A stretch of DNA of 15,807 nt from JBGZFC01 sp964346495 (lineage in GTDB: Bacteria; Bacteroidota; Bacteroidia; Bacteroidales; Dysgonomonadaceae): assembly GCA_964346495.1 (NCBI GenBank), contig CAYFUW010000049.1, positions 1 through 15,807 of the forward strand, read 5' to 3'. Every line of letters begins with the position of its first letter. Positions within the stretch are counted from its first letter, which is position 1. The notes under the pieces were generated by a model. That model was not told the DNA's origin. It saw only the letters and a list, made by a program, of their open reading frames with translations, and made no database searches. The translations under genes were made by a program, and so were the position numbers. This document shows, one piece after another, positions 1 to 5,695 of the stretch.

Positions 1-91
1 GGGCCAAGTTTATTTAATTTTTAAAACGTCCCAATTTTAATGGGACACTAGTGATGCCATAATAAATAATAATAATTGTGTTTTAAAATCG

Positions 92-132
92 GAAACCCAT
101 GCGTTGATTGAAACGGATGGGTTTCATTTTTT
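92..132 (+). terminator. Rho-independent terminator of a gene left of the window
   Basis: A 9-bp perfect stem, GAAACCCAT (92-100) with ATGGGTTTC (117-125), encloses a 16-nt loop and is followed by six T at 127-132. The orientation fits a + strand transcript arriving from outside the window. The loop is long for a terminator, which lowers certainty a little. Confidence 0.65.
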
Positions 133-278
133 AGTGATAAGGCATTGCGGTTTGTACCGCATTGCCCTTATATCCCTTTTTATTTACTATAAGTTTTTAG
201 TAACCGCAATGTGCTCTGTTTCCAATCAAAATTAAAATATTTGCAACTTTTGTCGGAATAAAATGTTTATGTAAATTA

Positions 279-309
279 TTGAGCAGATAAAAAATTATGC
301 TTTCCTTTG
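279..309 (+). promoter_or_regulatory. Possible promoter of the thiamine pyrophosphokinase gene
   Basis: TTGA (279-282), 19 nt, then TTCCTTTG (302-309) resembles the Bacteroidota pattern TTTG-N19-TAnnTTTG, with one mismatch in the -7 box. It ends 30 nt before the ATG, similar to the clearer promoters in this window. An alternative, AAAATTTG at 313-320, lies slightly closer. Confidence 0.3.
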
Positions 310-338
310 CATAAAATTTGTATTCATAGAGTAGTATA

Positions 339-965
339 ATGATAAATAGCAATAATTCGGCGGTAATTGTGGCAAATGGAAATTTCCCAACTCACAATCT
401 ACCGTTATCCATAATAGAAAATGCATCTTATATTGTTTGTTGCGATGGTGCAGCCAACGATTTTATAGCCCGCGGTTACACACCTGATGCTATCGTTGGA
501 GATTGCGACTCGATTTCTGAAGAGAACGCGATTCGTTTTGCAGATATTCTACACCCAAACAGAGAGCAAGATAGCAACGATTTAACAAAATCTGTACAGT
601 TCTGTGTTGAGAACGGAAAAACTGAGTTGATTATAGTTGCCGCAACGGGAAAACGCGAAGACCACAGTTTGGGAAATATCTCGTTACTGACGGAGTATAT
701 CGATATTGCAAAAGTGAAAATGGTAACCGATTACGGAATTCTTACACCGATTAATTCAACAACTACATTCCAAAGTTTCGCAGGCGAACAGGTCTCTTTT
801 TTCTCTTTCAATAATGAGCCGATTACCACAAGCGGATTGAAATATGCTGTCGAAAACCGTGTTTTTACAAACTGGTGGCAAGGAACACTCAACGAGTCGT
901 TAGGAGAAAGTTTTGCTATCCATGTAAAAGGGAAGGTGATTGTTTTTCAGGCGTTTTGTGAGTAA
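339..965 (+). CDS. thiN: Thiamine pyrophosphokinase
   Basis: Transfers a pyrophosphate group from ATP to thiamine, making the cofactor thiamine diphosphate directly from salvaged thiamine in the cytoplasm. The 208-aa length is normal for the bacterial family. Visible family motifs, in order, are CCDGAAN (34-40), VGDCDS (53-58, acidic metal and phosphate site), EQDSNDLTK (76-84) and GKREDHSLGN (104-113); together these make up the catalytic domain. The C-terminal part (about 125-208) fits the thiamine-binding beta domain. The ATG at 339 has no convincing Shine-Dalgarno sequence, as usual in this phylum. The gene stands alone, with a terminator upstream and a repeat array starting 12 nt after its stop. 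The call is firm; the symbol is by analogy with Bacillus thiN. Confidence 0.93.
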   Translation: MINSNNSAVIVANGNFPTHNLPLSIIENASYIVCCDGAANDFIARGYTPDAIVGDCDSISEENAIRFADILHPNREQDSNDLTKSVQFCVENGKTELIIVAATGKREDHSLGNISLLTEYIDIAKVKMVTDYGILTPINSTTTFQSFAGEQVSFFSFNNEPITTSGLKYAVENRVFTNWWQGTLNESLGESFAIHVKGKVIVFQAFCE

Positions 966-976
966 ATGTGTTGCTG

Positions 977-1094
977 GTTTCGTGTTGCGAGTTACGGGTT
1001 CCGAGTTACGAGTTGCGTGGTGCACGTGGGTAATTTTGTGCAATCGTTTGTTTTATGATATTACTTGTAGAGACGTGGCATGCCGCGTCTCTAC
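977..1094 (+). repeat. Heptamer array followed by a GAGACG palindrome (copy 1)
   Basis: Six tandem 7-nt units of the form GTTNCGD run from 977 to 1018: GTTTCGT, GTTGCGA, GTTACGG, GTTCCGA, GTTACGA, GTTGCGT. They are followed by GG. After about 46 nt comes a 28-nt near-perfect palindrome (1067-1094) starting GTAGAGACG and ending CGTCTCTAC, with GGCATGCC at its centre. The same pair of elements occurs at 2454-2556 and, inverted, at 3161-3246. No coding role is apparent. Confidence 0.8.
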
Positions 1095-1150
1095 GATTTT
1101 TACGAAGAGTTTAATAGTTTGCCATAAAATACCAATAGCCAACCGCTATT

Positions 1151-1873
1151 TCAAAATATCTCTCTCAACACATCCAGCGATTTTAGTGTGTGGAAATCGG
1201 ACAGATGCAGTCTGTAAAACAGAAGCAGTTTATCTATAATATTGTTCCGATCGTTACGTGATAACTTGTAAAGATGCATATTTCTATAGTTCATTTTGCT
1301 TAATACCAAAAGAAATTTGCTCTCTTGCCCAGACAGGCAGTTTCTGTTTGTAGAGTTTTTATCAATATAATTTCCATTCAGTAAATCGAAAACGCACCCT
1401 TTTTCATAGTTATCCATATTCGGTTCAATGCCCACAAATTTTGTGAATTGCAGCAGAAAAGCTATATGAAAATTTGCAACACCTTTGTCCAGATTCTCAA
1501 GAATCAACACCGATTTCTTTAAGAATAAAAAAAGAGCTTCGTTATTATCGGTTTCGTAAAGTAATTTCGACAAAAATTCCGATAAGAAAAATGTAAGCGA
1601 TGTTTTTACAGGGTTGTAACCTATTTCGTAAAACAATACATTCCTTTCAGCCTCTTTTAGTCGTTGAATATCTCTTGTGGGTAAATGCTCCACTTCTAAA
1701 TTCAGAATTGAAAGCGGAACAAATAGCATATTGTTCAGTTTGCTTCTCTTGCCTTGCGTCTTTGGCAAAAGATAATCCACACGCCCAAATTTACTCGTGA
1801 GAATCTGTACGATAGAGTATCTGTCGCTATACTTTCTGATGCTTAAAACAATTCCTTCTGTTTTGTGTAACAT
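1151..1873 (-). CDS. recO: DNA repair protein RecO
   Basis: RecO is the single-strand annealing and RecA-loading mediator of the RecFOR recombination pathway, acting on SSB-coated DNA. The 240-aa product starts MLHKTEGIVLSIRKYSDR, the typical N-terminal OB-fold opening (roughly 1-80). It is followed by a helical C-terminal domain. No Cys4 zinc motif is visible; only scattered cysteines are present. The ATG at 1873 is preferred over an upstream in-frame TTG at 1885, because the family alignment begins at MLHKTEG and a TAnnTTTG box ends just 24 nt upstream. It lies downstream of rplS on the same strand but has its own promoter, with a terminator in between. Confidence 0.92.
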   Translation of the reverse strand: MLHKTEGIVLSIRKYSDRYSIVQILTSKFGRVDYLLPKTQGKRSKLNNMLFVPLSILNLEVEHLPTRDIQRLKEAERNVLFYEIGYNPVKTSLTFFLSEFLSKLLYETDNNEALFLFLKKSVLILENLDKGVANFHIAFLLQFTKFVGIEPNMDNYEKGCVFDLLNGNYIDKNSTNRNCLSGQESKFLLVLSKMNYRNMHLYKLSRNDRNNIIDKLLLFYRLHLSDFHTLKSLDVLREIF

Positions 1874-1896
1874 ATATTTAAGCAAATAAACCTATG

Positions 1897-1904
1897 CAAA
1901 TATA
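1897..1904 (-). promoter_or_regulatory. -7 box of the recO promoter
   Basis: On the minus strand this reads TATATTTG, a perfect match to TAnnTTTG, ending 24 nt before the recO ATG. There is no clear -33 TTTG; that position falls inside the rplS terminator stem. Transcription would start near 1890, leaving a leader of under 20 nt. Confidence 0.6.
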
Positions 1905-1905
1905 C

Positions 1906-1937
1906 AAAAAACGCTCCGAATAATATCGAAGCGTTTT
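1906..1937 (-). terminator. Terminator after rplS, probably bidirectional
   Basis: The arms AACGCT (1910-1915) and AGCGTT (1930-1935), extended by CGA/TCG across one mismatch, form a hairpin with a 6-nt loop. On the minus strand the stem ends in a run of T, suitable for ending the rplS transcript. The plus strand has a shorter T-run (TTTTCTATTTC). Confidence 0.75.
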
Positions 1938-1958
1938 CTATTTCTTATTGCAGAATCA

Positions 1959-2309
1959 TTAAACAATTTTCTTTCTGATACGTGCAGCTTTACCACGCAA
2001 TTTGCGAATGTAATAAAGTTTAGCTCTACGCACTTTACCTTGGCTATTCATAGTAATGCTCTCGATGAACGGCGAATTTAACGGGAAAATTCTTTCTACA
2101 CCGATATTGTCAGACATTTTGCGAACGGTAAAACGTTTGCTGTCGCCATGACCTGAAATGCGGATTACCACACCTCTGTACTGCTGAATACGCTCTTTGT
2201 TTCCTTCCACAATACGGTATGCAACCGTGATAGTGTCACCACTTTTGAATCTCGGAAATTCTTTCTTTTCCGTAGCAAAAGATTCTTGTGCAATTTTAAT
2301 TAAATCCAT
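1959..2309 (-). CDS. rplS: 50S ribosomal protein L19
   Basis: L19 (bL19) sits at the interface between the 30S and 50S subunits. The 116-aa product has the usual family length and is rich in basic residues. Typical segments are FKSGDTITVAYRIVEGNKER (22-41), QQYRGVVIRI, SDNIGVERIFPLNSPFIESI and the C-terminal KVRRAKLYYIRKLRGKAARI. It is transcribed alone: the leader at 2310-2395 has a promoter and a hairpin, and a terminator follows the stop. The long structured leader contrasts with the short leaders of other genes here and suggests regulation at the mRNA level. Confidence 0.97.
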   Translation of the reverse strand: MDLIKIAQESFATEKKEFPRFKSGDTITVAYRIVEGNKERIQQYRGVVIRISGHGDSKRFTVRKMSDNIGVERIFPLNSPFIESITMNSQGKVRRAKLYYIRKLRGKAARIRKKIV

Positions 2310-2348
2310 TGTATTTTAATGCTTTATGTTAATAATTAACTCATCTGA

Positions 2349-2389
2349 ACGCAATATATCGATACACTTTTACTCGATAGAGATTGCGC
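2349..2389 (-). promoter_or_regulatory. Structured rplS mRNA leader hairpin (candidate r-protein leader)
   Basis: On the minus strand an outer stem pairs CGCAAT with ATTGCG (plus positions 83-88 and 50-55 of the 2300s block, plus a G-U pair). After a small internal loop, an inner stem pairs TATCGA with TCGATA around an 11-nt loop. The hairpin begins only about 5 nt from the predicted transcript start and ends about 40 nt before the ATG. This layout suits autoregulation by L19, but I cannot match it to a described leader class. Confidence 0.5.
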
Positions 2390-2399
2390 AAAGCGGGTG

Positions 2400-2431
2400 C
2401 AAAGGTAGTAAATAATAATTAAATCAGCAAG
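2400..2431 (-). promoter_or_regulatory. rplS promoter
   Basis: On the minus strand CTTG (2431-2428), 20 nt, then TACCTTTG (2407-2400) fits the Bacteroidota -33/-7 pattern with a perfect -7 box. The predicted start is near 2394, giving a leader of about 85 nt. Confidence 0.7.
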
Positions 2432-2453
2432 TTATTTTTAAAACTATTTTTGT

Positions 2454-2556
2454 GTTTCGGGTTGCGAGTTATGTGTTACGTGTTACGTGGTGTATTATTA
2501 GTGATTTGGAATTTTTTTCATCGAATAATCGTAGAGACGTCATATTATGGCGTCTC
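2454..2556 (+). repeat. Heptamer array followed by a GAGACG palindrome (copy 2)
   Basis: Five 7-nt units (GTTTCGG, GTTGCGA, GTTATGT, GTTACGT, GTTACGT) run from 2454 to 2488, followed by GG. After about 40 nt a palindrome at 2534-2556 pairs GAGACG with CGTCTC, extended inward with one T-G wobble. The 24 nt at 2531-2554 recur as an exact reverse complement at 3161-3184. Confidence 0.8.
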
Positions 2557-2559
2557 AAA

Positions 2560-2724
2560 TTTTAACCACATAGACACATAGTTTTAACTGCAAAGAAATA
2601 CAATATTTGCACAATAGTCATATTAGCGTATCTACTATGTGTAAAGCATGTTTTCTATGTAAAACTTATTTCGCTATTTCATTTCAATAAACTATATTTT
2701 CCTATGTACCTATGTGGTTTAAAA
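2560..2724. repeat. MITE-like element with near-perfect terminal inverted repeats
   Basis: The left arm (2560-2581) begins TTTTAACCACATAG and the right arm (2702-2724) ends CTATGTGGTTTAAAA. The arms are reverse complements over about 22 nt apart from two substitutions and one extra T. The 165-bp unit has an AT-rich interior without a reading frame and with further CTATGT words. Size and structure fit a non-autonomous miniature element or a large intergenic hairpin. No target-site duplication is evident. Other copies in the genome would be needed to call it mobile. Confidence 0.55.
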
Positions 2725-2738
2725 AAATCAAAAATATC

Positions 2739-2874
2739 GGGATTGCAAATCCCTCCGACGAATATTTCGGTGCTCTGCACCTCTATTTATCTGCATTTCT
2801 AAATACTACAAATATTTTCGCTGCTCTGCAGCATAATTGCATCATAAGCCACAGCGTGGCGACTATATTTGTAG
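2739..2874. repeat. Cluster of four triloop hairpins, two inside a closing stem
   Basis: Four short perfect hairpins, each with a 3-nt loop, follow one another: GGGATT-gca-AATCCC (2739-2753), GGTGC-tct-GCACC (2769-2781), GCTGC-tct-GCAGC (2820-2832) and GCCAC-agc-GTGGC (2848-2860). A 10-bp stem pairs CTACAAATAT (2806-2815) with ATATTTGTAG (2865-2874) and encloses the last two, giving a three-way junction. No coding frame with family resemblance overlaps it. Confidence 0.7.
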
Positions 2875-3160
2875 CTACAATTAATTATTGTGGGCATAGG
2901 TACAGCGACCGTGATATTGTTCAGTAAACAAGTTAACAACTTAATAGTAAACAAGTAAGCGAGTTGTCAATGCCGACAACAAATGAGTAATTTTTAATGG
3001 TAATTGGTAATTTATTTACGCACAATGCGGATTCTAACCGCAATGTGCATATCACGAAGCCACAATGCTACCGCGCGAATCCTTTCGCGTGGTGTGTTAA
3101 AACAGACAAGAATGTCTGTTCACCCGTTACACAAAACACGAAAAAATTGCCAAATAAAAA
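2875..3160. repeat. Non-coding stretch with AGTAAACAAGT repeats and three hairpins
   Basis: No gene is seen. Degenerate 7-8 nt repeats of the AGTAAAC/AAGTTAAC type lie at about 2924-2966, and GGTAATT words at about 2990-3015. Three hairpins follow. One pairs GCACAATGCGG with CCGCAATGTGC (3020-3048, one mismatch). One pairs ACCGCGCGAA with TTCGCGTGGT (3070-3093, 4-nt loop). One pairs AACAGACA with TGTCTGTT (3101-3120, 4-nt loop). None has a terminator T-run. Confidence 0.55.
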
Positions 3161-3246
3161 GACGCCATAATATGACGTCTCTACAATTCTACGAACCACG
3201 TAACACGTAACTCGCAACGCGCAACTCGCACCCCGTACCTCGAAAC
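3161..3246 (-). repeat. GAGACG palindrome and heptamer array in inverted orientation (copy 3)
   Basis: Positions 3161-3184 are an exact 24-nt reverse complement of 2531-2554. After 11 nt and CC come seven heptamers (3198-3246): ACGTAAC twice, TCGCAAC, GCGCAAC, TCGCACC, CCGTACC, TCGAAAC. This is copy 2 in mirror order, so the two modules bracket about 600 bp of hairpins and the MITE-like unit. A different period-7 array, AAATCCC/AAATCCG, lies just beyond at 3265-3292. Confidence 0.8.
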
Positions 3247-3334
3247 ATCGGTTTTCCGACAAAAAAATCCCAAATCCGAAATCCCAAGTCCGAAATTATA
3301 AGCTTTAAAACTGTGAATTTCCCTTTTTTATAGC

Positions 3335-3342
3335 TATTTTTG
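3335..3342 (+). promoter_or_regulatory. -7 box of the nitroreductase promoter
   Basis: TATTTTTG matches TAnnTTTG exactly and ends 28 nt before the preferred ATG at 3370. No good -33 TTTG is visible. The box supports starting the protein at 3370, not at an in-frame TTG at 3340 that overlaps it. Confidence 0.5.
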
Positions 3343-3369
3343 TGGGCTGTAAAAATTTTGAATAAAGAT

Positions 3370-3900
3370 ATGGAAAAACAATTTCACAATTTACTTGTTA
3401 AACGTAGAAGCTATCGTAAATTTACCGAAGAGTTGCTAACTCCCGAAGAGACACAGGGAATAATGGAAGCTGCACTTTTGTCGCCAACATCGAAGAATGC
3501 TCGCTCTTGGGAATTTGTTGTGGTCGAAAACAAAGATATGCTTAAAAATCTTGCTGCATGTAAACCAAATAATGGAACTTTTATAGCTGATGCAGCTTTG
3601 GCTGTGGTTGTAATTGGAAATCCGCTAATAAGTGATGTTTGGATTGAAGATGCATCAATTGCTTCAATCAATATGCAGATGCAGGCGGAAGCGTTCGGGT
3701 TGGGAAGTTGCTGGGTGCAAGTTCGTGGAAGAATGTATTCCGAAACTATTACTTCTTCACAATATATTTGCGATATTTTGGATATCCCAAATCCACTGGA
3801 GGTGTTGTGTGTTTTAGCTTTTGGCAGAAAGGTTAAAGAAAGAACACCAAACAATACCGATGAGCTTATGTGGGAAAAAGTACATGTTGGAAAGTATTGA
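3370..3900 (+). CDS. Nitroreductase family protein (FMN-dependent oxidoreductase)
   Basis: A 176-aa flavoprotein of the nitroreductase fold, expected to bind FMN and use NAD(P)H as a homodimer in the cytoplasm; its natural substrate cannot be told from sequence. The N-terminal RRSYRKF (12-18) is the usual FMN-phosphate-binding segment. SPTSKNARSWEFVVV follows as the second family block. DASIASINMQMQAEAFGLGSCW forms the central dimer helix, and VLCVLAFGRK is the closing block. The length is typical of small members. The in-frame TTG at 3340 would add ten residues (ending LNKD) but lies within the promoter, so the ATG at 3370 is preferred. It is monocistronic and flanked by repeats on both sides. 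Confidence 0.88.
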   Translation: MEKQFHNLLVKRRSYRKFTEELLTPEETQGIMEAALLSPTSKNARSWEFVVVENKDMLKNLAACKPNNGTFIADAALAVVVIGNPLISDVWIEDASIASINMQMQAEAFGLGSCWVQVRGRMYSETITSSQYICDILDIPNPLEVLCVLAFGRKVKERTPNNTDELMWEKVHVGKY

Positions 3901-4196
3901 GCGGGAGACTTGGAGAGTGTGAGACTTCGTGAGAGGGAGAGAGCGAGACTTGTAATGTGCTAATCTGAAAATATGCCAATGTGCCAATATTAGACGTAAG
4001 ATGCAAGAACCAAGACGCAAGACTTTTTTGATATTTGCGATTTTTAATTTTAGACTTGTGATTGGCGCTCTTTTGTCATTTTGAACGAAGTGAAGAATCT
4101 ATTCTCTAAGACAGAAAATACAGGTAAGAAAATTGTTCGTTACTCATTGCTAATAGCCCAAAGCCAATAGCTAATAGCAAAAAATAATATAATAAA
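3901..4196. repeat. Intergenic gap filled with four degenerate 7/8-nt arrays and a dispersed-repeat word
   Basis: No gene is present. Directly after the nitroreductase stop, six 8-nt units of the NGAGACTT/GGAGAGNG type run 3904-3951. Four 8-nt units (ATGTGCTA, ATCTGAAA, ATATGCCA, ATGTGCCA) follow at 3955-3986. Five 7-nt units (AGACGTA, AGATGCA, AGAACCA, AGACGCA, AGACTTT) occupy 3992-4026. Four 7-nt units (CTAATAG, CCCAAAG, CCAATAG, CTAATAG) lie at 4150-4177. Between them, 4074-4100 reads TGTCATTTTGAACGAAG then TGAAGAATCT, a word I remember as a common intergenic repeat in bacterial genomes. No clear smpB promoter is seen. Confidence 0.75.
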
Positions 4197-4649
4197 ATGA
4201 AACCGGTACCTATTAACATAAGAAACAAACGTGCAACGTTCGATTATGAATTGCTCGAAACATTTACCGCGGGAATTGTTCTCACGGGAACCGAGATTAA
4301 ATCGATACGTTTAGGAAAAGCAAGTTTGGTTGACACTTATTGTTATTTGAATAAGGGTGAGCTTTGGGTTCGAAATATGCATATTGCCGAATACTTTTAC
4401 GGCACTTATAACAATCACCAGGCAAGGCGCGATAGAAAATTGTTGCTGACTAAAAATGAGTTGCGAAAGATTACGCGTCTTACAAAAGAGACAGGTTTCA
4501 CAATTGTTCCCACCAAACTTTTTATAAATGAGAAAGGTTTGGCTAAATTAAACATAGCTGTAGCAAAAGGGAAAAAACAGCACGACAAACGTCAGTCACT
4601 CAGAGAAAAAGAAGATAAGCGTGCAATGGATAGGATGTTTAGAAAATAA
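4197..4649 (+). CDS. smpB: SsrA-binding protein SmpB
   Basis: SmpB binds tmRNA and delivers it to stalled ribosomes for trans-translation. The 150-aa length is typical. The product opens with NIRNKRATFDYELLETF and continues with AGIVLTGTEIKSIRLGKASL, VRNMHIAEYFYGTYNNHQARRDRKLLL (three consecutive family blocks of the OB-fold barrel) and GLAKLNIAVAKGKKQHDKR. The basic C-terminal tail EKEDKRAMDRMFRK is the part that enters the decoding centre. The ATG at 4197 fits the family start. The next gene begins 53 nt after the stop on the same strand, so they may be co-transcribed. Confidence 0.96.
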   Translation: MKPVPINIRNKRATFDYELLETFTAGIVLTGTEIKSIRLGKASLVDTYCYLNKGELWVRNMHIAEYFYGTYNNHQARRDRKLLLTKNELRKITRLTKETGFTIVPTKLFINEKGLAKLNIAVAKGKKQHDKRQSLREKEDKRAMDRMFRK

Positions 4650-4702
4650 TGGTGCTTATCTGTTTTTACTTTTAAGTGATATAATTACGTTTTTAGAAAA
4701 AG

Positions 4703-5638
4703 ATGAATAAAGTCAAGTATTTTATACTTTATACTCTAAAAAAAACATCGCGAACCACTTTGTGGTTGCTTAAAATAATCTTGCCAATCTCACTATTGGT
4801 AAGGTTTTTGGATTATTTCGGAGTTTTAGCGTATTTAGCCCAATTTCTTGATCCGCTTTTCATGTATTTGGGATTGCCGGGCAGTACCGCTATCGTTTTT
4901 ATAACGAGCATATTCTTGCCGTTATATGCCCCACTGGCAATAATAATGTCGATGTCGATAACTTTGCGCGAGTTAACAATTCTTGCCCTGATGTGCCAGA
5001 TTTCTCACAATTTGCCTGTTGAGAGTGCTATTCAGGCGAAAACAGGAACATCTTTTTGGAAAATGTTTTTCCTGCGAATTTTCACAAGTATCGTTGTCGG
5101 CTTGGTGCTCAATCTCATACTCCCGAAAGATATGGGAATGCCGGTATTCACTATAACAGACGCAGAAACAGCAACCAGCGTAGGCGAAATATTGATAGCC
5201 TGGTTGGTAACTTCTATTAAAATGGCATTGCTGATTTTTGCTATCATCACGTCATTGAATGTATTGTATCGACTTTTGGAGCAGAATAATCTGATTCCGA
5301 AACTCTCCAATGGAATTAAGCCGATACTAAGCTTTTTCGGTTTGCCTGCGTCGGTGGGTTTTCTTTGGATAATTGGTTATATTGTAGGACTTGCTTACGG
5401 TGGTGCTATGATGATTGACCAAATGAACGAAGGTAAAGTTTCTAAAAACGATGCCGATTTGCTCAACTATCATCTTGCAATGTCGCACTCTATTATAGAA
5501 GATAATCTTATTTTTGTGGTGCTTGGCGTCTCTTTCTGGTGGGTTTTAGGAGTTAGGTTAGCTGCAGCCTGGGTCGCTGTTTGGTTAAAGCGATTATTTA
5601 TGAAGTATTCAACTCGAAAAGTGGCGACAGTGTCGTAA
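4703..5638 (+). CDS. Nucleoside recognition (Gate) domain membrane protein
   Basis: A 311-aa polytopic inner-membrane protein with about eight hydrophobic segments. It resembles the Gate (nucleoside recognition) family, which includes the SpmA/SpmB and FeoB-like Gate domains. Recognisable features are LPLYAPLAIIMSMSI with the following helix and the polar motif QISHNLPVESAIQAKTG in the first half, and a repeat of that pattern in the second half (HLAMSHSIIEDNLIFVVLG). Two Gate halves in one chain are therefore likely. The transported solute is unknown. Nothing suggests sporulation in this organism, so the spore-maturation name used for relatives should not be carried over. It follows smpB by 53 nt and precedes the lipoprotein gene by 57 nt. 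Confidence 0.8.
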   Translation: MNKVKYFILYTLKKTSRTTLWLLKIILPISLLVRFLDYFGVLAYLAQFLDPLFMYLGLPGSTAIVFITSIFLPLYAPLAIIMSMSITLRELTILALMCQISHNLPVESAIQAKTGTSFWKMFFLRIFTSIVVGLVLNLILPKDMGMPVFTITDAETATSVGEILIAWLVTSIKMALLIFAIITSLNVLYRLLEQNNLIPKLSNGIKPILSFFGLPASVGFLWIIGYIVGLAYGGAMMIDQMNEGKVSKNDADLLNYHLAMSHSIIEDNLIFVVLGVSFWWVLGVRLAAAWVAVWLKRLFMKYSTRKVATVS

Positions 5639-5695
5639 CTGTATATCTAACAGCAAATTCCACACACTTTCAAATTCAAAACAAACTTCCAACTT

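Larger units (their letters stand above)
1..338. other. Left-edge intergenic region without a gene
   Basis: No credible coding sequence is seen here. Besides the terminator at 92-132 it holds three small structures. A hairpin GTCCCA/TGGGAC lies at 28-46 with no T-run after it. A hairpin GGCATTGCGG/CCGCATTGCC lies at 141-166 with one T-T mismatch. The 14-mer TAACCGCAATGTGC at 201-214 recurs exactly at 3035-3048, where it forms one arm of a similar hairpin. These are probably small dispersed intergenic repeats. The last 60 bases hold a possible promoter for the thiamine pyrophosphokinase gene. Confidence 0.6.

Noticed and set aside
940..1239. Open frame of 99 codons overlapping the end of the thiamine pyrophosphokinase gene
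   Set aside because: It runs through the heptamer array and palindrome and then antisense to recO; the protein has no family resemblance and its composition follows the repeats.
2712..3262. Three small open frames (2712-2927, 3004-3210, and 3068-3262 on the minus strand)
   Set aside because: They are made of hairpin and tandem-repeat DNA, have no promoter or ribosome site of their own, and show no recognisable domain.
977..4177. Possible CRISPR array
   Set aside because: The repeats are contiguous 7-8 nt units or unspaced palindromes; there are no regular 25-40 nt repeats with unique spacers and no cas genes.
4703..5638. Spore maturation protein
   Set aside because: The Gate-domain resemblance is real, but nothing else suggests sporulation and the phylum does not form endospores; the neutral domain name is used.
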